This document shows, piece by piece, positions 31,550 through 43,200 of a DNA stretch of 64,000 nucleotides. The DNA is from Lophium mytilinum (Eukaryota > Ascomycota > Dothideomycetes > Mytilinidiales > Mytilinidiaceae): positions 1,211,032-1,275,031 of the forward strand of contig MU004182.1 of assembly GCA_010093605.1 (NCBI GenBank), written 5' to 3'. The position numbers and the translations under genes were made by a program. Below the pieces are notes generated by a model. It ran no database searches, had not been told where the DNA came from, and saw nothing but the letters and a program-made list of their open reading frames with translations. Each line of letters opens with the position of its first letter. Position 1 is the stretch's first letter.

Positions 31550-32587
31550 TCAAACAGCCACCCCAACCATCCCCTTAATGATCCCATACCTCCCCATCAA
31601 CTCCTGCCCCAGCAAGTAACTCCCCGGCACTCCCGCCGTCGTCGGCATCAAGAACACATATCGCACCACCAACATCGCCTCATCCGGCACCACATACGTC
31701 CCCAGCCCGTTCCTACTCCCAAACCCCGCAATCTCGCACCCCAACAGCACCCTCATGTTCTTGAACGCGCTGTTCGGCCACCCGGGGTCCTGTATACAGT
31801 ACCCCAGCGACGCACTTGGCTCCTGGGCCGTGTAGATGCCACGACCAAGTGCGGCACCATTTGCTTCTAGCGGCGTACCGCTGCATACCTTGAGGCCGGT
31901 CGCGACGATGCTGTAGAGGCGGCACATGGCGGTCCCGTGGAAGACGACGCGGGTGAGGGGGTCGCGCTTAACGTGGGCGGCGAAGAGGGCGCGTTTGGCG
32001 GCGGGGGTGGCCATAGTGAACTGATGGGCACTAGCCATGCTGGGGATGTGGAGAGGCGAATCTACCGAGAGGGAGGAGAGGCCGTGTTGCATTGTGCAGA
32101 GCCAGGAGAGGAGGGTTTTGCAAGGGAGCGTGAGGTTGTGGAGGGCGAGGGAGAGGTCGGGGGCTGTTTGGAAGGTTGAGAGGGCAGGCATGTCGATTAG
32201 AGCTTTGGTGAGCGTCGTGGTGTTGTTGATTGGGCATTCGGGGAGGAGGTCCATACGGCGTGTTGTTATGGCGGCGTGGATGGAGACGAGGAGGAGGTCG
32301 ATGACGGTGGGGTCGTGGCGGAGGACGTTGAATCTCCATTCTAGGTTTGAGCGCCGCAGGATGAAGATGCAAGCGGTGGAGCAGGTTGCGCTGACCCAGT
32401 TGTACCATGTGTTTTGCTTCTTGAGCTTTTTCGCTTGTCGGACGTGCTTCCAGTTTGTGACTTCGATGACTTTTATGGACACTTGGGCTCTTTTTGAGCG
32501 AGGGCGGGAAAAGCTGCCCATTTCGATAGGACCTGTGTCGGAATTTTTTTGGCAGCAGTTGGATTGCGACTTCTGAGGTCTCCGCAC
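31550..32587 (-). CDS. PARP-catalytic-domain-like ADP-ribosyltransferase
   Basis: A single exon encodes 345 residues. The C-terminal 140 residues carry the PARP/ART signature: RVVFHGTAMCRLYSIVATGL with the His at about 217, then SGTPLEANGAALGRGIYTA with the Tyr at about 252, and later LVVRYVFLM as the last strand. This order resembles the PARP6/8/16-like mono-ADP-ribosyltransferases. The N-terminal 200 residues are basic then helical, and have no zinc fingers, BRCT, WGR or macrodomain; some fungal relatives carry a ubiquitin-conjugating domain, which I do not see here. The protein is therefore a small, stand-alone form. The Glu of canonical poly-ADP-ribosylating enzymes is not evident, so mono-ADP-ribosylation or inactivity is more likely. 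The start at 32587 is the first ATG; a later start is possible. Confidence 0.8.
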   Translation of the reverse strand: MRRPQKSQSNCCQKNSDTGPIEMGSFSRPRSKRAQVSIKVIEVTNWKHVRQAKKLKKQNTWYNWVSATCSTACIFILRRSNLEWRFNVLRHDPTVIDLLLVSIHAAITTRRMDLLPECPINNTTTLTKALIDMPALSTFQTAPDLSLALHNLTLPCKTLLSWLCTMQHGLSSLSVDSPLHIPSMASAHQFTMATPAAKRALFAAHVKRDPLTRVVFHGTAMCRLYSIVATGLKVCSGTPLEANGAALGRGIYTAQEPSASLGYCIQDPGWPNSAFKNMRVLLGCEIAGFGSRNGLGTYVVPDEAMLVVRYVFLMPTTAGVPGSYLLGQELMGRYGIIKGMVGVAV

Positions 32588-34009
32588 TGAGAATTAAGGC
32601 TACGGATTTGATGGGTTCTGATCCTAGAGCGGCTAAGGTTGGGCCTTAAGTTTGCTTGAAGGGAGCGATGCTGAACGTGCCACTAATTCATTGCTTTGCA
32701 TTAATGACAAACGATAGATAAAAATTAATGAGAGAAGAGCCTAATAGAAGGTAGAGTAGAAAAAGAAGTGAAGGAGGCTTGAGGACGAGAGTTGAAATAA
32801 AGTCATAGCCTAGCCTCAGCTGCAAAGCACTGACTAAAGGAGTGCTGCGGAGATAGGCTCCTCACGATCCACTGGTCGCAAGGCACGACGGGCAGGTACT
32901 CATCAAGCCATCGGTAACCCGAGTCGGCCTGGTAGGCCATTGGATAGGTCGCAAGTTGGGCCACCGGGGAGAAGGCTGAACCGCAGCATTCATGTAGGCA
33001 GCCATTATTGGACCAAGGTTAGGCAGACTCCAGACTCGCCTTGTACCCCACATCAACATACGAGAAACGGACCAATTCAAGTGAAAGGCTTGATGACTTT
33101 AAAAGGGCGACGCTGCCACGTTTGGTGGGATAAAAGCTGTGATGCGCCTTCGGGGTGCTTTGGCTGAAGCTCTGTCAAGGTTGTTTAAGAGGTGGCTTCC
33201 CGAGAAGCTCGATAGGATGTTGTAACCAATGACGAGATACATCAGCGAAGGCAACAGTGAGTAAGTACCAGGGAGGCTTCCATGCTCTGGTTCTGGTTGG
33301 TCTGCGGCTTGCATGCACAGCCTCTTTGGCGATACCAGTCGGATGGTGGTGGCTCGTCTACGGCATGCGCTGCACCTTCATGCTTATTATAATTCATAGA
33401 CTCATACTTGGGCTTGAAGACCATGTCTCTGCGCTTCTGGGGCCTGCTTGTTAATGTGACAAGGACTGATGTAAAACAGCATTGGTATTTGTATGTCCTA
33501 GTCAGAACACTGTTTCTGCAAGGCTGACAACAGAAACTTGGAGGAACAGCGGAGGTGGGCAATTTACATGCTGCAATCAATTGTCCTGAGAACTTGAATT
33601 ATCAGGTGCAAAGCCAGAGAGGGTAATCATAATTGAAGAGGAAAGAAGTTCTCCGGATTTTAGTGCCTCCGAGGTCCGAAAAATATTGCCGCCCTTGACG
33701 CTTCGTCTTCTTGAATCAACAAAACCTCGAGCATGACAACAAAGCACGCAGGTTCTTCCCGACACTGACACGAACTCATCATATCAAATGAGGATCTTTT
33801 GAACGCTCATTATGCCGAGCCTGGCGAAAGAGTGGTGCGCGGAGTGAATACTCGGAGCTCTCGGAGTGGTATCCGGAATGACTTCAAGTGGACCACGGAG
33901 TACGCAATTGGATTAATATATAAGTTAACCACTTCAATTCAGCGTCAACCCCATTTCATCTCAAGCAACAGAATACCTGCTCTCTTCTTTGTCATACAAA
34001 AGCTTCAAC
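32588..34009. other. Intergenic between divergent genes
   Basis: 1.4 kb with promoters of the PARP-like gene and the M20 peptidase gene. A TAATATATAAG TATA-like motif near 33916 lies about 95 bases before the M20 start. Short frames at 33099-33580 on the minus strand have no recognisable content. Confidence 0.5.
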
Positions 34010-35284
34010 ATGGCCACCAAGCACGAAATCCTCTCTGAAATAGATGCCAACTTCCCCCAATACTTGAACTTCCTTCAAACTCTCATACGCGCCGCGAGCC
34101 CTAGTCCACCAGGCGATACTACCGAAGCCGCGTCAGTGGTACTCGACTTCCTGTCCAGCCATGGAATCTCCGCCGACACAGTCGCGCCGCAGTCGCATAT
34201 GCCAAATATTGTGACCGACTTCGATGGCGGAGACAAATCAGGACCTCGCGTGGTCCTCAATGGCCACATTGATACATACCCGGTGGAGAATCCCGACAAG
34301 TGGAAGTATGGTGGACCGTACTCAGGCCATAACGATGAAGTGCAAATACATGGCCGAGGCGGGGTGGACATGAAGGCCGGGACCGCTGCGTCTATCATTG
34401 CATACATATTGCTCAAAAAGCGGGCCCAAAAGCTGAAAGGAAGTGTAGCTTTGACGGTTGTGTCGGATGAAGAGACGGGTGGAAAATGGGGGACACGCTA
34501 TCTCCTCGAACAAGGCGGCAAAGCGTCCCCATGGAGAGGGGACTGCGTGATAAACGGAGAACCTGGCGGCCTCCAGTCAATACGCTTTGGGGAGAAGGGG
34601 ACGTTGAGACTAACTTTCACAGTGCGGACAAAAGGAGGAAACGGGGCCTTCAGACAGCTTAGTCGTGGTGCTAACATCGTAGCTGCTCAACTAATACAGA
34701 GGCTACTGGAAATTGAGAGTATGACGCCACATCTACCCGAAGAATTACGCAAACACTTCGACAATCCGGAGGTCCGCCTTGCTGCCGACGAGATCATGGG
34801 GCCTGGCACGGCTGAAATACTACTTGCTACTACTGTCAACGTAGGCACCATTCGTGGTGGCCTCAAGGTCAATGTAATTCCAGAAGAGTGTGTATTCGAA
34901 GCCGACATTCGCCTTCCGATTGGCCTGCTCGCAGAGGAGGTCTTGGATCATATATTTTCCATCTTGAAAGATTTCCCGGAAGCGTCCGTGTCCAAGCAGG
35001 AAGCAGCCAGCAATCCCGCCAATTACTGCAGTGTGGACCACCCTTTCGCCAAGCACATTGCAGACACTACTGAAGGAATCACAGGCCGTCGACCCGTACA
35101 GCTTGCTGGGCTTGGTGGAACTGACTGCAAGTTCTACCGCTATCTTGGTATTCCTGCGTACGTGATCGGGCCATCACCGCATTCTATGGGCGCAAGTGGA
35201 GAAGCAGTCGATATCCCAGAGTTCAAGGCGCTGATCAAGATTCATACGCTCGCGATATGGAATTACCTTGGTGGTGAGACCTAA
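34010..35284 (+). CDS. M20-family metallopeptidase (ArgE/DapE/ACY1/CPG2 type)
   Basis: A single exon encodes 424 residues from the ATG at 34010. The dinuclear zinc site is fully visible: VLNGHIDTYP (His86, catalytic Asp88), GGVDMKAG (bridging Asp120), SDEETGG (Glu154/155), INGEP (Glu184) and a C-terminal SPHSMGASGE His. The central dimerisation (lid) domain runs from about 200 to 315. The family hydrolyses N-acyl amino acids, dipeptides or related amides; the substrate cannot be told from the sequence. No signal peptide is present, so it should be cytosolic. In-frame codons upstream of 34010 start with TTG and are not used. Length is normal for the family. Confidence 0.92.
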   Translation: MATKHEILSEIDANFPQYLNFLQTLIRAASPSPPGDTTEAASVVLDFLSSHGISADTVAPQSHMPNIVTDFDGGDKSGPRVVLNGHIDTYPVENPDKWKYGGPYSGHNDEVQIHGRGGVDMKAGTAASIIAYILLKKRAQKLKGSVALTVVSDEETGGKWGTRYLLEQGGKASPWRGDCVINGEPGGLQSIRFGEKGTLRLTFTVRTKGGNGAFRQLSRGANIVAAQLIQRLLEIESMTPHLPEELRKHFDNPEVRLAADEIMGPGTAEILLATTVNVGTIRGGLKVNVIPEECVFEADIRLPIGLLAEEVLDHIFSILKDFPEASVSKQEAASNPANYCSVDHPFAKHIADTTEGITGRRPVQLAGLGGTDCKFYRYLGIPAYVIGPSPHSMGASGEAVDIPEFKALIKIHTLAIWNYLGGET

Positions 35285-35745
35285 GAGTACACGTACGGAT
35301 GCGAAAATGTGACAACGAGCGTCGCTGATATCCAACAAACTTCACAATTTGCGCCTTTATTATGCAACCTGATTGCTGGCAGAATTGCCAAGACAGTGAA
35401 CGGAGTGAGCTGAACATGAGGATATATTGATAAGACTACGTGTGCTTATATAGGTTGTGCCAAGAAAGCTACATAGAAAGGACGGAACGGCTACGTAAGC
35501 GCACCGTATATATAGGCTTCCAGCCTATATACAAATCCACGGATCAAAGCTATATATAGAGGGCCTAGCCCGCAATCACAACCTCCATGTGCATTGAAGC
35601 ACCACAAACAGCGGCTATGAATTCACTAACAGCCTCGCCATCGCATGCTTACTCCTAGTGATTTAAACAGTTGCGCAGTGCAAGACATAAAAAGCCTGAC
35701 CTCCCCTTTGACCTCCTCAGCCTACAACACAGCTCACCCACAACA
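35285..35745. other. Intergenic with an AT-rich palindromic patch
   Basis: The 3' flank of the M20 gene is followed by AT-rich sequence at 35440-35580, including an inverted repeat near 35508-35534 (GTATATATAGGC, short loop, GCCTATATAC) and further TATATA tracts. This could be decayed repeat DNA. No gene is seen. Confidence 0.45.
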
Positions 35746-35853
35746 AAAGTACCACTCGAAGCATTGAATGCTCATTCCACATTCATCGAAGGAGCGATGA
35801 TGGCGGAAATACCAACGGATCCTCGGGTTCTCCCCGATAACGCTATTAAGTAA
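35746..35853 (+). pseudogene. Relic of a BTB-domain gene
   Basis: A 35-codon stretch ending in TAA reads VPLEALNAHSTFIEGAMM then a DPRVLPDNA motif. It aligns position by position with residues about 40-80 of the intact BTB gene 340 bases downstream (VHEELICAHSPFFKNAMK ... DPRAVHMPDDDA). Nothing before or after continues the domain. It is immediately followed by the repeat that also borders the intact gene, so it is probably what remains of a neighbouring copy after duplication and loss. Confidence 0.6.
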
Positions 35854-35914
35854 GTCACTTAACGTTTGTTTACATCTAGGGCACAAGTTGGGGCACACGG
35901 ACTCATTACAGCTC

Positions 35915-36105
35915 GGCTCCAACTTGCCCACTCAACACCACTGTTGGGGGTAGCCTGGCTGCTGAGCAGGCAAGTGGTCGAGAGGCAGTCTAATCTGCAC
36001 TGCTTGAAACTTGACAATCGCCTTTGAGTACTCAAAACCTTATTGGAGTACCCCAAACAGCGGCGTACCAGTGTGCCCAGACTTGTGGCATGTCACTGGA
36101 GAATG
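35915..36105 (+). repeat. BTB-flanking direct repeat, upstream copy
   Basis: About 190 bases match the downstream copy at 36829-37013, with shared blocks CAACTTGC, GTAGCC, GCAGTCTRATYTGCACTG, GGAGTACCCCAARCAG and CAGACTTSTGGCWTGTSACTG. The right end overlaps the start codon of the BTB gene at 36090. The reverse complement of the 62 kb tandem units shows the same order of blocks (CTTGCTC, AGCAGCCCAGCT, GGTAGTCTGATTTCCAC). Confidence 0.75.
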
Positions 36106-36830
36106 ACGATAAGAAAGGCAATACTTACTATGATGGCAGGGTGAAAGGTCCTATGGTTGCAGTCGCCGTTGGCGCAGGCGAGACGAAAACCATGTTCTAC
36201 GTCCATGAGGAGCTCATTTGCGCACATTCTCCCTTCTTCAAGAATGCTATGAAGCCGGAATGGGCTGAGATGCGAAGCGATCCACGAGCTGTTCACATGC
36301 CCGATGACGATGCCGAGGCGTTCGAGTTGTACATGCAATGGCTTTATGTCAAGCACCTGCCAATCAGAGACGATGAGAGTCCCGACAAGGAGTATCTTCT
36401 GCTAGCGAAGGCCTTCGTTCTAGGCGAAGAAGTGTTGGACGATGGATTCAAACAGTTTCTAATAGATGCAATCATTGCGAGATCTAAGGTCCGCGTCGGG
36501 AAGGGAAAGAAGACGTATTTCCCTGAAGCGAAGGTAATCAGCGTTGTATATCAGGGTACGCCTGATGGCTCTCCTATTAGACGTCTCTTCGTTGACTTTT
36601 GGACATGGATCGCTCATGCAGATTGGATGGAGCCCTTGGCCGTCGAAGACTATCCACCAGATTTGTTGTTCGAAGCTATGAAGTCGATGGTAACGGTCCG
36701 CGATGCACCAACTACGGCAAGACCATGGCTCGAGGGGGCTGAAAAGTCTCGTGTAGGTGGTGAAAAGGTGGATATTGGCGAGGGCGGCAATGCGAAGGGC
36801 GACGACAGTGAGGCTGGCAAGGAGCAGTAG
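36090..36830 (+). CDS. BTB/POZ-domain protein between direct repeats
   Basis: A single exon encodes 246 residues from the first ATG at 36090; the frame extends upstream only through a TTG. The BTB core runs from VAVAVGAGETKTMFYVHEEL (about residues 22-41) through MPDDDAEAFELYMQWLY (about 71-87) to AKAFVLGEEVLDDGFKQFL. Then come ISVVYQGTPDGSPIRRLFVD and a YPPDLLFEAM block, as in its paralogues. The last 30 residues are Lys/Gly/Glu-rich and disordered. The gene is unspliced, unlike the other two intact BTB genes in the window, which have a short first exon; the repeat at its 5' border may have replaced that exon and supplied the present start codon. Function is unknown. Confidence 0.88.
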   Translation: MSLENDDKKGNTYYDGRVKGPMVAVAVGAGETKTMFYVHEELICAHSPFFKNAMKPEWAEMRSDPRAVHMPDDDAEAFELYMQWLYVKHLPIRDDESPDKEYLLLAKAFVLGEEVLDDGFKQFLIDAIIARSKVRVGKGKKTYFPEAKVISVVYQGTPDGSPIRRLFVDFWTWIAHADWMEPLAVEDYPPDLLFEAMKSMVTVRDAPTTARPWLEGAEKSRVGGEKVDIGEGGNAKGDDSEAGKEQ

Positions 36831-37013
36831 TCAACTTGCTCACTTGACACCACCGAGAGGAGTAGCCCAGCCAGCTAACATGCGGTCAGTTACGTAGCAG
36901 TCTGATTTGCACTGTCTGGAACTTGACATGGCGGCTAGAGCTTTATAACTTATCGGAGTACCCCAAGCAGTGGCGAAACAGAGTGCGCAGACTTCTGGCT
37001 TGTGACTGTATCA
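36829..37013 (+). repeat. BTB-flanking direct repeat, downstream copy
   Basis: Starts at the BTB stop codon and matches 35915-36105 over about 185 bases at roughly 70 percent by eye. At the position equivalent to the upstream copy's start codon it has CTTGTGAC instead of CATGTCAC, so no ATG. The remaining bases to 37209 show nothing. Confidence 0.75.
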
Positions 37014-37209
37014 TCAAGGACTCAGTGATTTTCCAGGGGGATTAGACAGGCGGAATAGCCCGTTCTAATCACACTACAGACCAATGCAATATCAAAACGC
37101 CTCAGTGATGCACTATGGACAGCTTTCAGACCCAGCAAAGCACCTCCAACGCCACATAGAAACATGCCAAACTCCACGCTCCGTTCCTTAACAACCTTGT
37201 TGCCCTCAA

Positions 37210-40200
37210 TCAAACCCCATCCACACACTCCTCAACCACACTCGCTAACATCCCCAACCCAAAAAAGCTTGCCACACTCCCGTAAACCCCCAACCGACCT
37301 CTAACATCCTCCCTCTTCCTCGTCCCCACCCACTCCCCAGCACACGCACAATGCTCCATAAACTCATTCGCCCGTAATCTCGAACACTTCCCGCACTTCA
37401 GATCCTGCGTGCACCACTCCACAACCATCTTCTGCACCTCCGCCACGAGCCGCTCCTCAATACGCAAGCGATCATACGGCGTATTGCACATCTCACACTT
37501 CCACTTCGGCAGCGCAGGCACCACAGCATCCGCCTCTCCACTCGCCGCAGGGGGTGGCAGCAGTTCAGCAGCTCGGCAGAGGTCCAGGTCGCGGACAGCG
37601 GTGCATTCTTCGCAAACTAGGCCGCGGACCCAGAGGCTGCGGCTAGGATTCACAAAAGCGGCCTCGCGGCTGAATTCGCGGATCTCGAAGAGCTGGAGGA
37701 GCTCCTTGCGGAGGAGGCGGGCTTCGAGCGTGATGGTTTTGTCGAGGCTGAGGACTTGGGTTATGCTTTTCACGAGTTGGAGGACTGGGTTTGAGAGGTT
37801 GAGATGGGAGCCGGGGAGGGAGGGGAAGATCCAGTCTGAGACGAGTTCGGCGTGGAGGGATTCGGTGTGCTGACGGCGTAGTAGAGCTCCGATCTGCTTG
37901 AAGAGCGGTTTTGTGAAAGATTTGGGGAGGACTTGGGTGTTGTCGGTTGGGTCGATGGTCAGTGACCGCAAGGGTAATTGCGTCGCCCTTGGAGCGACGC
38001 CATCGATGGCTGCAGGACGTTTGCGCCCGTGCATGACATCGATGAAGTCGACGACGGTATCGTGGAATGCCGGTTGTAGCGGCGCGGGCAAAAAGGATGC
38101 GAGCTGCCAGCACATGATGGTATCAAGCTGCTGCTGGTCCGCCTCGACGACCTTGGCGCAGCCTTTACCTCCATAGTTGAACTCGTCATACCACGCCAAG
38201 TAGTCCCAATACTCCCGGATCTCAAGGTCGAGGAACTGGAAAAGCGGCTTGGCCTGTACCGTCTTGAGGATGTACTGACTATACGCGAAGGCATTTCCGA
38301 CCTCTGCCTTCGTCGTTTGTAGAAGTAGCCGATTCGCACTTGCGAACACAATATGCGATCCCACACGCCTGAAGTCCGTCATCAGTTGTTGTAATGCTTT
38401 CCGGCTCATCATCTGTACGTAGTAATGCAGGCTTCTGTCGTAGAGGAAAGACCCAGGGCTTTCCACCCATCGCACCAGGTGTTGGACCATGACGTCGGCC
38501 ATGTACCCTCCTCGCTCGGCTTCGTGCCACCAGGCCTTCACCATTTCACGGAGGACCATGATGCCGGCAGTGGCAAAAGCGTTGTCGGCGTATATGACAT
38601 TTGTGCCGTCGTTCGGGGCATCGTAAGCAGGTGCGGCAGGGTTGAATGAAATAGAGTCGGAACCTTCGGCTTCGTTGATAACAGAGGAAGAGAGAATAGT
38701 GTTGATTGCAAGGTTGCGGAGGGTGAGATCAATACAGACGGAGGAGTAGGTCCCGGGGTTATTGATAGAAGGCATCTCAACAGTCTCCATGGGAGCTAGA
38801 ATGTCGTCTTTTTCATAGCCTGCATGATCAGGCTTAGGACCACCAGACCACCACAGAACGACTTTCTCTTTCCGCAACCTCCGCGCATAAGCAATATCGA
38901 TGAGGAAACGGGGGTCGTTGCTTTCAAGATTGCAGAGCGGGATGTCTCCATAACGAGCAAGTTCTACTAGATGTGATATCCAGGAGCCCAAGTCCAAGTA
39001 ATGAGTAACAAGACGTTTTGCAACGAACGACTGCCAGCCGAGAGGAGGCAACTGCTTGTCGGATTCGTCCGGTTTAAGTGGCAGGATTGGTAGGTCTTTG
39101 AGGATTGGAACCTCATGAGATAGTAGATTGTGATTCTGCGATTGAATGACCAGGACCAACGGTTTTCCTTCATCTGTCTTCATCTTCTTGATAGCATCTC
39201 CAATTTCGAGATGCGCCTTTCGTTTGGTGGTGACTTGAACGGTCCGGAAATGTATGTCGGTTTGATAGTCGAAACACTCCTGCCAAGGTTCCCCGCCAGA
39301 CTCTTCCAAGCGCCGAGCAAACATGTCTTTATAGATTCGATCAACATTCGGCATGCCCTGGACATCTTTGGACTTTGTTTGAATGATTACATGGGCGGTA
39401 TTCTTCGACGTCGAGAACAAGGCAAAAATCTGTCGATCCCCAGAACTGACGTGATAGAGGTAGATAAAACCGAGTGAAGTCTGGCTGAGATACGGATCTG
39501 GCGCCGGCACTCTTCGAAGAGCAGACAGGTCGAATCCTTGTTCCAAACCCTTCCCAAGAACACCTTTCTGAGTCTCGTCGAAGGTGCAAATACTACCAAG
39601 TTCGAGAACCGCTCGAACGTTCAGTGGTACCTGCTTCTCGTAGACACCCTCAACACTGGGGTGATTGAATAGGACAGAGAGCTTTTTTGACTCGCTGACA
39701 TATACTTGCTCGGGCATCAGCAGCTTGAACAAATGTACCGACGGATGTCCATTGGGGAGAGTATGATTTAGGACTTTCTCCACTGAACAACCATCAATAG
39801 AAACGTCAGGTAGATCGTCTCCTCGCAGATTTAGATAGATCTGCCGAGGCACAATGACCCTTAAGGAGTGAATTTTCTTGTCGATCAAGACGAAAGCTCT
39901 CACCTCTCCAGGCGTGTCGGTGTCTCGAAGTTGAACCAACTGCCACGTGCTGATATACAACATCTCTGCCTGGTTTCTGAAGAAACTTCCGATCGCATCC
40001 GATGAATCTGTCTGCTTCTCGCCAAAGAGCTGTCGTCTCCGCTTTAGGGCTTGCTTCTGGATCTTCCACTTCTTTTTTTGATACTGTAGCCACCCGTTGT
40101 AGTCTTCGGTGATGGATGGCATATACTTAGGTAAGCTTGCAAAAGGATCGGCAGGTACAGCAGGTTCGGGTTGCTTTCGTTTCTGGACCATCTTCGTGAC

Positions 40201-43200
40201 TACTCCTCTCTTCGCTGCCACCGCTTGAGAAACTTGAGTCATCTTTGAACCACCAAAATCTTCCAGATCGAGTACCCGGTTTTGAAGAATATTGGTGTCC
40301 ACGTCGACTAGAGTCTTCTTGTCAAACATATCGGTCATCTTCTTCTGCTTCATGACATCTTCCTTGATTCGAATCCTTCGGGCTAGCCAATCCGGGTGAG
40401 GAACTCGCGGAACGGGATTTTCCACTTTCTGAAGAGCGGCCGGTATCGTGATAAGCTTTTGAATGACGGAGCCGAGACGTTCCATGTAGTAGCTCCAGTC
40501 AATAATCGATCTAGGGTCCATATCTCCAGGATCTTCTTTCATCCATTTCCGTAAGAAATAGGTTTTGACTGATTCTTCAGCAGAGAATATGGCCACCGGT
40601 ATGGCTCTCTCTGTAACAGGTGCATTTTTCGGCCGAGAAGAAATAATGTACTTGCAGTTCAAGCCCTTATCCTTAATCATCTGCTCGCCAAGGAACTCTG
40701 CAAGTCTCTTTGCTGTCGTGATAGCAGTTGACTTCTGAGCTCCGTATTCCTCAAGGGTCTTGGCCATATTTTTATTCTCGCAGATCAAGTCGATGAGTTC
40801 TTCGTCAGCAAGTGTGGAACCATGCTGATCAAGTACATCTAGCCATCGATTCGCAACCTTGGCGACGGCTCCATAAGTCTCCGTCAGAGTTGTGCCCTCC
40901 AAGAAGAATTTGAAAATTTGAGTTTGGAAGATCTTGATAAGCTTCAACTCTCCTCTCCGCTTAACTTCGAACCCCTTCAACTCAGCTAGACTGCCGTCGT
41001 GATTGAAGACCGCATAACGCTTCTTCAAGTTCTTGTCTTCTTCCTTGGAGGTGGGTAGGATCATAGCCTTGTACGGACCGTCGACCTCGAAGAAGATGGT
41101 GTTGTCGCTGTGCGTCTCGTATCGGAATGTTGAGGAATCTACAAGGGTCTGGTATTGATGGTTCGTGAATTGGGCATGGACGTGGTGGTTCAACATGACA
41201 CAAGGATATGAGATAAACACGTTCTTGCCGTTCTTGAGTTTGAATGAGAAGTTCTCTGGAAATGTTGCGGGTAGAATGCACCAGATGCCGTCGGTGTCCA
41301 GTTCCAGAGGGCGTCCAATTCTGTCTACGAGCTGTCTGGCCATTTGAATGATCTTGGCTCCAGTCAAGCAAGTAACACCGGCCATTTCCATGGAGTACCA
41401 ACGAGACCCTTTTCTCATAACGTAGCCGTAAAAGCTGTTTAGAATGACTTTATGGGCCAACTGAAGTGAGTCGAACAGGATAATCATTTTCTTGGCTTCA
41501 TCAATCTCCGCACTAGGCGCACCGGCAGACTTGAGCGCATCCGTCTTGCCTTTCCAGACTTTCTGCTTGCCCTTGAAGTCATATCTTCGATCTCGGAAGT
41601 CTTTGACAGTATCCACGTAGAAAGGATTCTCCCTCTGACAGATGATAGCTTCTCGCTCGATTGTCTTCGTGTCATGAATCTTGTGGTAGATCTTCTTACT
41701 GTACTCCGTCAATCGCTTCTTGACCATGGTAGCCTGTTCGTCCACTGGCAAATCCTGGAAGGTCCGGATGGGGCCAGTTTTGTACTTCGGGGGAAAACGC
41801 TCATTTTCCAGGGCATGCCGTATCATGTTGTACTCGTCTCGTTTAGCTGGCAAGAACTCACCTCTCCAGGACCACGGCATCCTTCGATCGCATGTTTTGC
41901 CTGGGCGGTTGAAGTCGCAGGCAGCACAATCAGCTTCTTCGATCATGGAATCCGGCTGTAACCGATTCGTCGTCATGATGTTTGGATACATGGAGGCGAC
42001 GTCCAGATGGTATATCGAAGGGTTCTCGCTCCTGTTAGGAGTATTCTTCAGCTTCAACAGTTTCTCGACGATTTGGGCCTTGACTTCGTCATAGTTTACG
42101 ATGTCCTCGACTTGCTTCTTCTCTTCCACTACAATACTGAACTTGAGGGCCGCGTCCAAATCATCGATGAGTTCATCAATGGCGGTTGGATCAAGAGCAA
42201 AGTTGCAAGGGATATCGCTTCGGAAGACACCTGCTTCAATACTCTCGACGTGACCTCCCACATACGTCTCTGAGTCCAGGAGATGGCCATCCCAGAATGC
42301 TTCTTTGGGTGCTTGATGTTTATTTGGCAGTACGATGCCCTTCTGGTACGCTTGCACCATCAGTAACATCTCGCAAAGAGTACCAGTTCCCTTTCGTAGC
42401 ACGTCGTCCGGTCCAAGGGGAATAATCGTACATAGCGAGAAGATGAAGGGATGGACGTATTTCATGTACAAGTAGTACGTAGCAACTGCATCTGAAACGG
42501 AGTATTCTGCTAACGTTTGGGGCCGTTCGCTTGCGTATGGAGTCATGAGCTCTGGATCCAACTCATCTGGATCGTAGCCCAATTTTGCTACCGTGACGGC
42601 TTTCAAGCCTCGACTTCCTTGCGGGAGGTAACTGTCTCGATTGACCCACGCAAAGGCATCCATGTGAGCACAGTAGTTGGACTGGTAGACGTCTTCGCTG
42701 TTTTTCCGGAAACCGATCTCCTGGTACATATCGATTCCTAGAACGCTTGCACGTGCCTCCACGAATGGCCAATCGAAGAAATCTCCGTTGTATGTTACAA
42801 TGACCGTTGGTTTTGCCTCTTTGATATGCTCGAAGAAACGTTCTAAGAGGCCCTTCTCATCCGGCTCGTTGAATATTATGAAAGGCCCATCGTACTCCGG
42901 CTTGGGTGTATAGTCGAAGTCTGAGATGTCTTCCGAGACAATTTCGCGGTTCGTGATCAGAAACCCCTGGCCATCGATCATGTACGAAATCATCATGATC
43001 TGGTCGACTATCGCATCCGGAAACTTCAAGGGGAGCTTCGTACACTCAATATCGAATGCCATGACGACAGGATCGGCGCGCTGTAATCGCTCTTCTATGC
43101 ATGTCAATGAAACAACGCCGTGTTTCGCTTCTACAGTGTACCATTTTCCAATGCGAATATCTACAACAGTCAGCGAGCCCGTCTAACTAAGTCAACATAT

